NCBI GenBank assembly: GCA_032718475.1
Contig: JAUCBJ010006750.1
Coordinates: forward strand, 1-64,000
Origin: Nemertoderma westbladi
Taxonomy: Eukaryota; Xenacoelomorpha; Nemertodermatida; Nemertodermatidae
Length of the DNA stretch: 64,000 nt
Reading direction: 5' to 3'
The position numbers and the translations under genes are program-made. Shown one piece after another: positions 28,486 to 41,000 of the stretch (positions are counted from its first letter, which is position 1; each line of letters begins with the position of its first letter). Below the pieces are notes generated by a model, which was given only the letters and a program-made list of their open reading frames with translations, was not told the origin of the DNA and made no database searches.

Positions 28486-30482
28486 AACTTGGAGAGACTT
28501 TGTTTGGAGAACATTGAGTCATTCATGGCTTCGGAGATATCATCCAGGAATGCCGACATTTCGAAGAAACTGGGATCTCGATCTGGGTGTCTGCGTCGGA
28601 GATCTACGCATTTATACGCCCACTTACTTTGCAGCCATCCGGGGAACTTTCGGGCAATCTGTCGGAGGTTTAGGATGTTGTTTACTTGTTCCTCCTTATT
28701 TAATGGTTTTAGAGTGTAGTAGGCATCTTTCATGGAATCCGAGAACTCCTGGATATTCTGTGGGTCCCCTAGGGATCCCGCATCCTGTATCAGTTTCTCG
28801 AGAGTTTTATTAATTATAGTCTCGATATTTCCGTATCTTTTGTCTAGAGTTTTCCATGCGTCATAGTATGCTTCATGAGATCCTCCCTCGAAACATTTAA
28901 TGATTCGGCGTGGTTTGTCTCCCAGGTATTGGGATAAATATACCAGTTTTTGTGCGTCGGTTATATCCGTTGACCCAATCTGAGCGAAGAACCGTTTCTT
29001 GAATCTGAGGTAATCGACGGGGTCACCTTCGAAGGTGCGGATCTCCATCTTGGGCTTGGCTAGGCGGTTTTCCATTGCCCGGATAATGCCGACGTCATCT
29101 GAACAGGAATGACTAGGAGGGTTATAGTTATTAGCACTCTCTCCCATGCATGATGGATCGATGAGAGGTGGAGTTTTAATGATGACGCGGTTACGGATTT
29201 GTGGTGTGGATGTAAATGGGTTGTTGGATTGAGGGGTGGCGTCCCGTTCCGAGTCCTTTTCAGGCACGTACTTGGGAACGCTCGGTACCGTGGGGTTGGA
29301 TGGGAAATAAGGTTCCTTATTCTTAAGCGTAACCGGTGGGGGATGGAATACCGGTGCTTGTGCCGATAACGTAGACTGTATGGTTGGCGGGAACTCGGGT
29401 TTCGGAGGTTTTGCCGCCGGTGGCGTAAATGACTTCTCTAATTCCGGGACCGGGATTGGTTCATAGTTCTGTTCTATACCCCTTTCCTAGTCCTCATATA
29501 GTTGAAGATCCCGTTCTATGAGTGCGGCTTCGTATTCCGCGAGTTTCGCAATATCCGCTTTCTTTTTATGGATAAGAATCGCTTGGGCCTCGGCATGTTG
29601 ATTACGTATTTCTGCCACTAGTTTACGTTGTTCGGCCTCCTGTTCAGCCTCTCGTTCACGTTGTTTGGCCTGTTGTTCGGCCTCTCGTTCACGTTGTTTG
29701 GCCTCTCGTCTACGTTGTTCGGCCTGTTGTTCGTCCTCTTGTCTACGTTGTTTGGCCTGTTGTTCGGCCTCTTGTCTACGTTGTTTGGCCTGTTGTTCGG
29801 CCTCTCATTTATGTTGTTCAGCCTGTTGTTTGGCCTCTCGTTTTTGCATTTTGGCTGCTAATACATCTTGCTCGACTTGCAGTTGAACATATTCATCTTC
29901 CATCCGAGCTTTGAGGGCCAATGCCCTCTGTTCTCGTAGCTGATCTCGGAGTGGCTGACCCCCTTGAGAACTACGTGCTGAACCGGACATCTCGCTCCTA
30001 GCGCTGGAGTGCTGGTGCCTCAAGGACCCCGTTCTCTTTTGATGAATTGCTGTCCTGGTGCTGGAGGTTCGCATTGATTCTGCATCTGTTCTTTCAGTTC
30101 TCTTATAGTACTGTTCCTCGTAGCCTCTCACGAGGCTGAGGGTCCTCCAGTGTTGTTTGCGGAACTCATCTAGATGTACAACGTGTTCTTCTAGTCTGGG
30201 GTAGTTTACCTGATCAGTGGCGGGGATGAGTTTTTGATACGCCTGTATCATCCTCTCATATCGTTGTAAGATACTTCGGATATTCTGTAGCTGAGTTTGT
30301 ATCTCGTTGAGGGGGGTTTCGACTCCCTTGAATTGTTTCTCTATACATTGATACGCTCGAGTGACTCCGCCTTTGAGAGCGCCTAGTCGACGGGTCATGT
30401 TCTTTACGTTCGGTACCTCGTCGGCTTCCGAGTCTGTGTGGTGGTCCATCTCATCGGTATCGGAGACATTGTTTGTCGTCAT
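28486..30482 (-). pseudogene. gag: BEL gag, broken by two stops
   Basis: ATG at 30482 opens the frame. The N-terminal ~160 residues are helical and charged (RRLGALKGGVTRAY, NIRSILQRYERMI). Residues about 190-320 form a long coiled coil rich in EAEQQAKQR-type 8-10-residue repeats (29580-29890). Proline-rich sequence follows, then a DUF1759-like capsid region (MEIRTFEGDPVDYLRFKKRF...YLGDKPRRII) at about 29060-28500. In-frame stops lie at 29805-29807 (TGA, inside the coiled-coil repeats) and 29487-29489 (TAG). The frame then shifts by one base near 28475-28490 into pol. Gag would form the particle that packages the RNA. The knuckles are encoded just past the shift, so gag and pol were probably one ORF originally, as is usual in BEL/Pao. 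Confidence 0.88.
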
Positions 30483-30877
30483 TCTAGCGCCTCGTTGATA
30501 GCTAGATATGCAATGTTGTAAAATAGTTCCTCGTAGGTCTCGTACTCAGCCTGGACTACCCGAACAGTAATCCTGAATCGTCCAACGTTTGTTCCTTGTA
30601 CTTCGACTTCAACGTGCTAGATTCCTGGCTCAACTTGGATTATATCAATGGGTGTGATCGATACTTCCATTCCCTGTTAACAACTCTCTAGATATGATCT
30701 GCCGACTATGAGTTTATTAGTTCGAATTTGTCGATTGATTAAACCACGGCTTTGTCTTAAACCAAATACCAGAGTTTCCTCGTAGTGGGTGCTGGGTAAG
30801 CACGGAGAGAGTTTGAAGAGTATTGTAGGATTCCCAACTTCCACCAGTTGAAGTTGGCCGCGTCTTATTCTCAATTT
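30483..30877 (-). other. BEL leader between 5' LTR and gag
   Basis: About 395 bp with no supported coding frame. The primer-binding site should lie next to the LTR at 30877 on the minus strand. I find no clear match to a tRNA 3' end directly abutting it; the first TGG on that strand is about 30 nt in. Confidence 0.5.
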
Positions 30878-32050
30878 TGTTGCCGTTATTCAAGACACCA
30901 TGGGGGAAAACGCCGATGCTGGAGGCGGAACTTTTCAGACCACGGAATCCCAGTCAGTCACCGGATATTGGTAGTGGAGAAGGAATACGTTCTTAAATGC
31001 AAGATTGCGGTTGAGGAAAAGTTTCATTGGTTGGATATACTATTTAATGTAACTTCCCTACAGTTGAACCTTGATTGAGAATAAGTTGGGCTTCCCCAAA
31101 CCAATATACACCAAATATTCATAATAATATAACACGACAATATAAATCCCTACAGTACATTATTTAATTACCCACTGTTTGCTCAGATTTTAGCCTAACT
31201 AATGTTCCCCAATTTTTCCCCGGTCCTAGTCTCGGTACCGTGGTGTCGGTGTTGGTCGACCCTGTTGCGTGTCCGTCCCACCCTTCCCGAACCCCGAAGG
31301 GATTGGTCATCAGGAACCAGTACGGCTTGGCTAGGGGTCTGTCATGTCGGTGGACCCGTTTGCGTGTCCGTCCCACCCTTCCCGAACCCCGAAGGGATCG
31401 GTCAGGAACCAGTACGGCTTGGCAAGGGGTCTGTCAGCCCGTCATGAGACCCAATGGTTGGTGGTTTTCCGAGTCCTTATTCAGGCTCGTACTAACGCTG
31501 GTCGTGGAACCCACTTCAGGAAGGCAGTCCTCGTCGAACCCTTCCTCCGTTAGTCGGTCGACCCGTTCGCGTGTCCGTCCCACCCTTTCCGAACCCCGAA
31601 GGGATTGGTCAGGAACCAGTACGGCTTGGCTAGGAGTCTGTCGTCGGTTCCCGTCGCAAATCCCTGACACAAGCAGCAGACTTTCCGATGTCCTTTTCAG
31701 GCTCGTAATAACTGCTGTTGGCCAGGGACCGCTACGGGCAGTCCTTGTCCTTTGGACCTAGCGAGTTACCAAATCCACCTCTACAGGCAGCAGGAAGTTG
31801 GCTAGGCCTAATAGTAATCAGGCAAACCTGAATACTGCTTAACTTTTCCTCCCACCCCTGGCTCTTAAATACATGAAATGAGTCCCGTACCCCGTAAGTC
31901 GCCCCAATATTCGCCCATAAATCACCACCAGTCCATTGAATGTGCCCAAATCCCATGTTCCCGCACCCAGTAGTGATATCGGAATATTCATTTAAAATAA
32001 ATCCAAAAAATATTCAACTCGCGTTAGGAAAAGTTGAATTACCGCGAACA
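30878..32050 (-). repeat. 5' LTR of the BEL element (1173 bp)
   Basis: Direct repeat of 12742-14110 with TG...CA ends. It contains three copies of the internal GTGTCCGTCCCACCCTTCCC unit (near 31268, 31361 and 31572). It also has a 16-bp segment near 31776-31791 that the other LTR lacks. It would carry the element's promoter. Confidence 0.93.
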
Positions 32051-32055
32051 GCAGC
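32051..32055. repeat. 5-bp target-site duplication, right of BEL element
   Basis: GCAGC, the partner of 12737-12741. The satellite resumes in phase with AGCTGTTATTGG. Confidence 0.9.
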
Positions 32056-35000
32056 AGCTGTTATTGGTCAGGAGAGTTTCAGGTAAACTTATTTACACAG
32101 TTTCTTTGGTATACAACGCAGCAGCTGTTATTGGTCAGGAGTTTCAGGTAAACTTATTTACAGTTTCTTTAGTATACAACGCCACAGCTGTTATTGGTCA
32201 GGAGTTTCAGGTAAACTTATTTACACAGTTTCTTTAGTATACAACACAGCAGCTGTTATTGGTCAGGAGTTTCAGGTAAACTTATTTACACAGTTTCTTT
32301 AGTATACAACGCAGCAGCTGTTATTGGTCAGGAGTTTCAGGTAAACTTACTTACAAAATTTATTTAGTATCAACGCAGCAGCTGTTATTGGTCAGGAGTT
32401 TCAGGTAAACTTATTTACAGTTTCTTTAGTATAAAACGTAGCAGCTGTTATTGGTCAGGAGTTTCAGGTAAACTTGTTTACAGTTTCTTTAGTATATACA
32501 CAACGCAGCAGCTGTTATTAGTCAGGAGTTTCAGGTAAACTTATTTACAGTTTCTTTAGTATACAACGCAGCAGCTGTTATTGGTCAGGAGTTTCAGGTA
32601 AACTTGTTTACAGTTTCTTTAGTATATATACAACGCAGCAGCTGTTATTAGTCCGGAGTTTCAGGTAAACTTATTTACAGTTTCTTTAGTATACAACGCA
32701 ACAGCTGTTATTGGTCAGGAGTTTCAGGTAAACTTATTTACACGGTTTCTTTAGTATACAACGCAGCAGCTGTTATTGGTCAGGAGTTTCAGGTAAACTT
32801 ATTTACACAGTTTCTTTAGTATACAACGCAGCAGCGGTTATTGGTCAGGAGTTTCAGGTAAACTTATATACAGTTTCTTTAGTATACAACGCAGCAGCTG
32901 TTATTGGTCAGGAGAGTTTCAGGTAAACTTATTTACACAGTTTCTTTAGTATACAATGCAGCAGCTGTTATTGGTCAGGAGAGTTTCAGGTAAACTTATT
33001 TACACAGTTTCTTTAGTATACAATGCAGCAGCTGTTATTGGTCAGGAGTTTCAGGTAAACTTATTTACACGGTTTCTTTAGTATACAACGCAGCAGCTGT
33101 TATTGGTCAGGAGAGTTTCAGGTAAACTTATTTACACAGTTTCTTTAGTATACAACGCAGCAGCTGTTATTGGTCAGGAGCTTCAGGTAAACTTATTTAC
33201 ACAGTTTCTTTTGTATACAACGTAGCAGCTGTTATTGGTCAGGAGAGTTTCAGGTAAACTTATTTACACAGTTTCTTTAGTATACAATGCAGCAGCTGTT
33301 ATTGGTCAGGAGAGTTTCAGGTAAACTTATTTACACAGTTTCTTTAGTATACAGCGCAGCAGCTGTTATTGGTCAGGAGTTTCAGGTATACTTATTTACA
33401 CAGTTTCTTTAGTATACAATGCAGCAGCTGTTATTGGTCAGGAGAGTTTCAGGTAAACTTATTTACACAGTTTCTTTCGTATACAATGCAGCAGCTGTTA
33501 TTGGTCAGGAGTTTTAGGTAAACTTATTTACACGGTTTCTTTAGTATACAACGCAGCAGCTGTTATTGGTCAGGAGAGTTTCAGGTAAACTTATTTACAC
33601 AGTTTCTTTAGTATACAACGCAGCAGCTGTTATTGGTCAGGAGTTTCAGGTAAACTTATTTATAGTTTCTTTAGTATACAACGCAGCAGCTGTTATTGGT
33701 CAGGAGTTTCAGGTAAACTTATTTACACGGTTTCTTTAGTATACAACGCAGCAGCTGTTATTGGTCAGGAGTTTCAGGTAAACTTATTTACACAGTTTTT
33801 TTAGTATACAACGCAGCAGCTGTTATTGGTCAGGAGTTACAGGTAAACTTATTTGCAGTTTCTTTAGTATACAACACAGCAGCTGTTATTGGTCAGGAGT
33901 TTCAGGTAAACTTATTTACACAGTTTCTTTAGTATACAACGTAGCAGCTGTTTTGGTCAGGAGTTTCAGGTAAACGTATTTACAGATTCTTTAGTATACA
34001 ACGCAGCAGCTGTTATTGGTCAGGAGAGTTTCAGGTAAACTTATTTACACAGTTTCTTTAGTATACAACGCAGCAGCTGTTATTGGTCAGGAGTTTCAGG
34101 TAAACTTATTTACAGTTTCTTTAGTATACAACGCCGCAGCTGTTATTGGTCAGGAGAGTTTCAGGTAAACTTATTTACACAGTTTCTTTAGTATACAACG
34201 CAGCAGCTGTTATTGGTCAGGAGTTTCAGGTAAACTTATTTACAGTTTCTTTAGTATACAACGCAGCAGCTGTTATTGGTCAGGAGTTTCAGGTAAACTT
34301 ACTTACACAGTTTCTTTAGTATACAACGCAGCAGCTGTTATTGGTCAGGAGTTTCAGGTAAACTTATTTACACAGTTTCTTTAGTATACAACGCAGCAGC
34401 GGTTATTGGTCAGGAGTTTCAGGTAAACTTATATACAGTTTCTTTAGTATACAACGCAGCAGCTGTTATTGGTCAGGAGAGTTTCAGGTAAACTTATTTA
34501 CACAGTTTCTTTAGTATACAATGCAGCAGCTGTTATTGGTCAGGAGAGTTTCAGGTAAACTTATTTACACAGTTTCTTTAGCATACAACGCAGCAGCTGT
34601 TATTTGTCAGGAGTTTTAGGTAAACTTATTTACACAGTTTCTTTAGTATACAATGCAGCAGCTGTTATTGGTCAGGAGAGTTTCAGGTAAACTTATTTAC
34701 ACAGTTTCTTTAGTATACAATGCAGCAGCTGTTATTGGTCAGGAGTTTCAGGTAAACTTATTTACACGGTTTCTTTAGTATACAACGCAGCAGCTGTTAT
34801 TGGTCAGGAGAGTTTCAGGTAAACTTATTTACACAGTTTCTTTAGTATACAACGCAGCAGCTGTTATTGGTCAGGAGTTTCAGGTAAACTTATTTACACA
34901 GTTTCTTTAGTATACAATGCAGCAGCTGTTATTGGTCAGGAGAGTTTCAGGTAAACTTATTTACACAGTTTCTTTCGTATACAATGCAGCAGCTGTTATT

Positions 35001-38000
35001 GGTCAGGAGTTTCAGGTAAACTTATTTACACGGTTTCTTTAGTATACAACGAAGCAGCTGTTATTGGTCAGGAGAGTTTCAGGTAAACTTATTTACACAG
35101 TTTCTTTAGTATACAACGCAGCAGCTGTTATTGGTCAGGAGTTTCAGGTAAACTTATTTACAGTTTCTTTAGTATACAACGCCGCAGCTGTTATTGGTCA
35201 GGGGAGTTTCAGGTAAACTTATTTACACCGTTTCTTTAGTATACAACGCAGCAGCTGTTATTGGTCAGGAGTTTCAGGTAAACTTATTTACACAGTTTCT
35301 TTAGTATACAACGCAGCAGCGGATATTGGTCAGGAGTTTCAGGTAAACTTATTTACAGTTTCTTTAGTATACAACGCAGCAGCTGTTATTGGTCAGGAGA
35401 GTTTCAGGTAAACTTATTTACACAGTTTCTTTAGTATACAACGCAGCATCTGTTATTGGTCAGGAGTTTCAGGTAAACTTATTTACAGTTTCTTTAGTAT
35501 ACAACGCCGCAGCTGTTATTGGTCAGGAGTTTCAGGTAAACTTATTTACACAGTTTCTTTAGTATACAACGCAGCAGCTGTTATTGGTCAGGAGTTTCAG
35601 GTAAACTTATTTACAGTTTCTTTATTATACAGCGCAGCAGCTGTTATTGGTCAGGAGTTTCAGGTAAACTTATTTACACAGTTTCTTTAGTATACAACGC
35701 AGCAGCTGTTATTGGTCAGGAGTTTCAGGTAAACTTACTTACAAAATTTCTTTAGTATCAACGCAGCAGCTGTTATTGGTCAGGAGTTTCAGGTAAACTT
35801 ATTTATAGTTTCTTTAGTATACAACGCACCAGTTGTTATTGGTCAGGAGTTTCAGGTACACTTGTTTACAGTTTCTTTAGTATATATACAACGCAGCAGC
35901 TGTTATTAGTCAGGAGTTTCAGGTAAACTTATTTGCAGTTTCTTTAGTATACAACGCAGCAGCTGTTATTGGTCAGGAGTTTCAGGTAAACTTGTTTACA
36001 GTTTCTTTAGTATATATACAACGCAGCAGCTGTTATTAGTCAGGAGTTTCAGGTAAACTTATTTACACAGTTTCTTTAGTATACAACGCAGCATCTGTTA
36101 TTGGTCAGGAGTTTCAGGTAAACTTATTTACTGTTTCTTTAGTATACAACGCCGCAGCTGTTATTGGTCAGGAGTTTCAGGTAAACTTATTTACACAGTT
36201 TCTTTAGTATACAACGCAGCAGCTGTTATTGGTCAGGAGTTTCAGGTAAACTTATTTACAGTTTCTTTATTATACAGCGCAGCAGCTGTTATTGGTCAGG
36301 AGTTTCAGGTAAACTTATTTACACAGTTTCTTTAGTATACAACGCAGCAGCTGTTATTGGCCAGGAGTTTCAGGTAAACATACTTACAAAATTTCTTTAG
36401 TATCAACGCAGCAGCTGTTATTGGTCAGGAGTTTCAGGTAAACTTATTTACAGTTTCTTTAGTATACAACGCAGCAGCTGTTATTGGTCAGGAGTTTCAG
36501 GTAAACTTATTTACACGGTTTCTTTAGTATACAACGCAGCAGCTGTTTTTGGTCAGGAGTTTCAGGTAAACTTATTTACAGTTTCTTTAGTATACAACAC
36601 AGCAGCTGTTTTGGTCAGGAGTTTCAGGTAAACTTATTTACAGATTCTTTAGTATCAACGCCGCAGCTGTTATTGGTCAGGAGTTTCAGGTAAACTTATT
36701 TACACAGTTTCTTTAGTATACAACGCAGCAGCTGTTATTGGTCAGGAGTTTCAGGTAAACTTATTTACAGTTTCTTTAGTATACAACGCAGCAGCGGTTA
36801 TTGGTCAGGAGTTTCAGGTAAACTTATTTACACAGTTTCTTTAGTATACAACGCAGCAGCTGTTATTGGTCAGGAGTTTCAGGTAAACTTATTTATAGTT
36901 TCTTTAGTATACAACGCAGCAGCTGTTATTGGTCAGGAGTTTCAGGTAAACTTATTTACAGTTTCTTTAGTATACAACGCAGCAGCTGTTATTGATCAGG
37001 AGTTTCAGGTAAACTTATTTACAGTTTCTTTAGTATACAACGCCTCAGCTGTTATTGGTCAGGAGTTTCAGGTAAACTTATTTACACAGTTTCTTTAGTA
37101 TACAATGCCGCAGTTGTTATTGCTCAGGAGTTTCAGGTAAACTTATTTACAGTTTCTTTAGTATACAACGCAGCAGCTGTTATTGATCAGGAGTTTCAGG
37201 TAAACTTATTTACAGTTTCTTTAGTATACAACGCCTCAGCTGTTATTGGTCAGGAGTTTCAGGTAAACTTATTTACATAGTTTATTTAGTATACAACGCC
37301 GCAGTTGTTATTGGTCAGGGGTTTCAGGTAAACTTATTTACAGTTTCTTTAGTATACAACGCAGCAGATGTTATTGGCCAGGAGTTTCAGGTGAACTTAC
37401 TTACACAGTTTCTTTAGTATCAACGCCGCAGCTGTTATTGGTCAGGAGTTTCAGGTAAACTTGTTTACAGTTTCTTTAGTATACAACGCAGCAGCTGTTA
37501 TTGGTCAGGAGTTTCAGGTAAACTTGTTTACAGTTTCTTTAGTATACAATGCAGCAGCTGTTATTGGTCAGGAGTTTCAGGTAAACTAATTTACACGGTT
37601 TCTTTAGTATACAACGCAGCAGCTGTTATTGGTCAAGAGTTTCAGGTAAACTTATTTACAGAGTTTCTTTAGTATACAATGCAGCAGCTGTTATTGGTCA
37701 GGAGTTTCAGGTAAACTTATTTACACAGTTTCTTTAGTATACAACGCCGCAGTTGTTATTGGTCAGGAGTTTCAGGTAAACTTATTTACAGTTTCTTTAG
37801 TATACTACACAGCAGCTGTTATTGGTCAGGAGTTTCAGGTGAACTTATTTACACAGTTTCTTTAGTATCAACGCCGCAGCTGTTATTGGTCATGAGTTTC
37901 AGGTAAACTTGTTTACAGTTTCTTTAGTATACAACGCAGTAGCTGTTATTGGTCAGGAGTTTCAGGTAAACTTGTTTACAGTTTCTTTAGTATACAACGC

Positions 38001-41000
38001 AGCAGCTGTTATTGTTCAGGAGTTTCAGGTAAACTTATTTACAGTTTCTTTAGTATACAACGCAGCAGCTGATATTGGTCAGGAGTTTCAGGTAAACTTA
38101 TTTACACGGTTACTTTAGTATACAACGCAGCAGCTGTTATTGGTCAGGAGTTTCAGGTAAACTTATTTACAGTTTCTTTAGTATACAACGCCGCAGCTGC
38201 TATTGGTCAGGAGGTTCAGGTAAACTTATTTTCACAGTTTCTTTAGTATACAACGCAGCAGCTGTTATTGGTCAGGAGTTTCAGGTAAACTTATTTACAT
38301 GGTTTCTTTAGTATACAATGCAGCAGCTGTTATTGGTCAGGAGTTTCAGGTAAACTTATTTACAGTTTCTTTAGTATACAACGCAGCAGCTGTTATTGGT
38401 CAGGAGTTTCAGGTCGACTTATTTACAGTTTCTTTAGTATGCAACGCAGCAGCTGTTATTAGTCAGGAGTTTCAGGTAAACTTATTTACAGTTTCTTTAG
38501 TATACAACGCAGCAGCTGATATTGGTCAGGAGTTTCAGGTAAACTTATTTACACGGTTACTTTAGTATTCAAAGCAGCAGCTGTTATTGGTCAGGAGTTT
38601 CAGGTAAACTTATTTACAGTTTCTTTAGTATACAACGCCGCAGCTGCTATTGGTCAGGAGTTTCAGGTAAACTTATTTACAGTTTCTTTAGTATACAACG
38701 CAGCAGCTGATATTGGTCAGGAGTTTCAGGTAAACTTATTTACACGGTTACTTTAGTATACAACGCAGCAGCTGTTATTGGTCAGGAGTTTCAGGTAAAC
38801 TTATTTACAGTTTCTTTAGTATACAACGCCGCAGCTGCTATTGGTCAGGAGTTTCAGGTAAACTTATTTACACAGTTTCTTTAGTATACAACGCAGCAGC
38901 TGTTATTGGTCAGGAGTTTCAGGTAAACTTATTTACATGGTTTCTTTAGTATACAATGCAGCAGCTGTTATTTTTCAGGAGTTTCAGGTAAACTTATTTA
39001 CAGTTTCTTTAGTATACAACGCTGCAGCTGTTATTGGTCAGGAGTTTCAGGTCGACTTATTTACAGTTTCTTTAGTATACAACGCAGCAGCTGTTATTGG
39101 TCAGGAGTTTCAGGTAGACTTATTTACAGTTTCTTTAGTATACAACGCAGCAGCTGTTATTGGTCAAGAGTTTCAGGTAGACTTATTTACAGTTTCTTTA
39201 GTATACAACACAGCAGCTGTTTTGGTCAGGAGTTTCAGGTAAACTTATTTACAGATTCTTTAGTATCAACGCCGCAGCTGTTATTGGTCAGGAGTTTCAG
39301 GTAAACTTATTTACAGTTTCTTTAGTATACAACGCAGCAGCTGTTATTGGTCAGGAGTTTCAGGTAGACTTATTTACAGTTTCTTTAGTATACAACGCAG
39401 CAGCTGTTATTGGTCAGGAGTTTCAGGTAGATTTATTTACAGTTTCTTTAGTATACAACGCAGCAGCTGTTATTGGTCAGGAGTTTCAGGTAGACTTATT
39501 TACAGTTTCTTTAGTATACAACACAGCAGCTGTTTTGGTCAGGAGTTTCAGGTAAACTTATTTACAGATTCTTTAGTATCAACGCCGCAGCTGTTATTGG
39601 TCAGGAGTTTCAGGTAAACTTATTTACACAGTTTCTTTAGTATACAACGCAGCAGCTGTTATTGGTCAGGAGTTTCAGGTAGACTTATTTACAGTTTCTT
39701 TAGTATACAACACAGCAGCTGTTTTGGTCAGGAGTTTCAGGTAAACTTATTTACAGATTCTTTAGTATCAACGCCGCAACTGTTATTGGTCAGGAGTTGC
39801 AGGTAGACTTATTTACAGTTTCTTTAGTATACAACGCAGCAGCTGTTATTGGTCAGGAGTTTCAGGTAGACTTATTTACAGTTTCTTTAGTATACAACAC
39901 AGCAGCTGTTTTGGTCAGAAGTTTCAGGTAAACTTATTTACAGATTCTTTAGTATCAACGCCGCAGCTGTTATTGGTCAGGAGTTTCAGGTAAACTTATT
40001 TACACAGTTTCTTTAGTATACAACGCAGCAGCTGTTATTGGTCAGGAGTTTCAGGTAAAAATACTTACAAAACTTTATTAGTATACAACGCAGCATCTGT
40101 TATTGGTCAGTAGTTTCAGGTAAACTTATTTACAGTTTCTTTAGTATACAACGCAGCAGCTGTTATTGGTCAGGTGTTTCAGGTAAACTTATTTACAGTT
40201 TCTTTAGTATACAACGCCGCAGCAGTTAATGGTCAGAAGTTTCAGGTAAACTTATTTACACAGTTTCTTTAGTATACAACGCAGCAGCTGTTATTGGTCA
40301 GGAGAGTTTCAGGTAAACTTATTTACACAGTTTCTTTAGTATACAATGCAGCAGCAGTTAATGGTCAGAAGTTTCAGGTAAACTTATTTACACAGTTTCT
40401 TTAGTATACAACGCTGCAGCTGTTATTGGTCAGCAGAGTTTCAGGTAAACTTATTTACACAGTTTCTTTAGTATACAGCGCAGCAGCTGTTATTGGTCAG
40501 GAGTTTCAGGTATACTTATTTACACAGTTTCTTTAGTATACAATGCAGCAGCTGTTATTGGTCAGGAGAGTTTCAGGTAAACTTATTTACACAGTTTCTT
40601 TCGTATACAATGCAGCAGCTGTTATTGGTCAGGAGTTTCAGGTAAACTTATTTACACGGTTTCTTTAGTATACAACGCAGCAGCTGTTATTGGTCAGGAG
40701 AGTTTCAGGTAAACTTATTTACACAGTTTCTTTAGTATACAGCGCAGCAGCTGTTATTGGTCAGGAGTTTCAGGTATACTTATTTACACAGTTTCTTTAG
40801 TATACAGCGCAGCAGCTGTTATTGGTCAGGAGTTTCAGGTATACTTATTTACACAGTTTCTTTAGTATACAATGCAGCAGCTGTTATTGGTCAGGAGAGT
40901 TTCAGGTAAACTTATTTACACAGTTTCTTTCGTATACAATGCAGCAGCTGTTATTGGTCAGGAGTTTCAGGTAAACTTATTTACACGGTTTCTTTAGTAT

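Larger units (their letters stand above)
12742..32050 (-). mobile_element. BEL/Pao LTR retrotransposon with nested insertions
   Basis: Two direct LTRs with TG...CA ends bound the element. It is read on the minus strand, so the 5' LTR is at 30878-32050 and the 3' LTR at 12742-14110. Order along the element: 5' LTR, leader, gag (DUF1759-like), CCHC knuckles, DUF1758-like protease, RT, RNase H, integrase with H2C2 and DUF5641-like C terminus, then about 4 kb of extra 3' sequence with two more ORFs, a polypurine tract and the 3' LTR. That gene order and DUF1758/DUF5641 content are diagnostic of BEL/Pao. Length without the 5.66-kb nested LINE is about 13.6 kb, long for the family. At least five in-frame stops and one frameshift in gag-pol show it is not autonomous. 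Target duplication is 5 bp, normal for BEL/Pao. Confidence 0.93.

Noticed and set aside
30841-30877. Primer-binding site next to the 5' LTR
   Set aside because: No stretch beginning TGG abuts the LTR. The TGGTGGAAG about 30 nt in is too far away and I cannot match it confidently to a tRNA.
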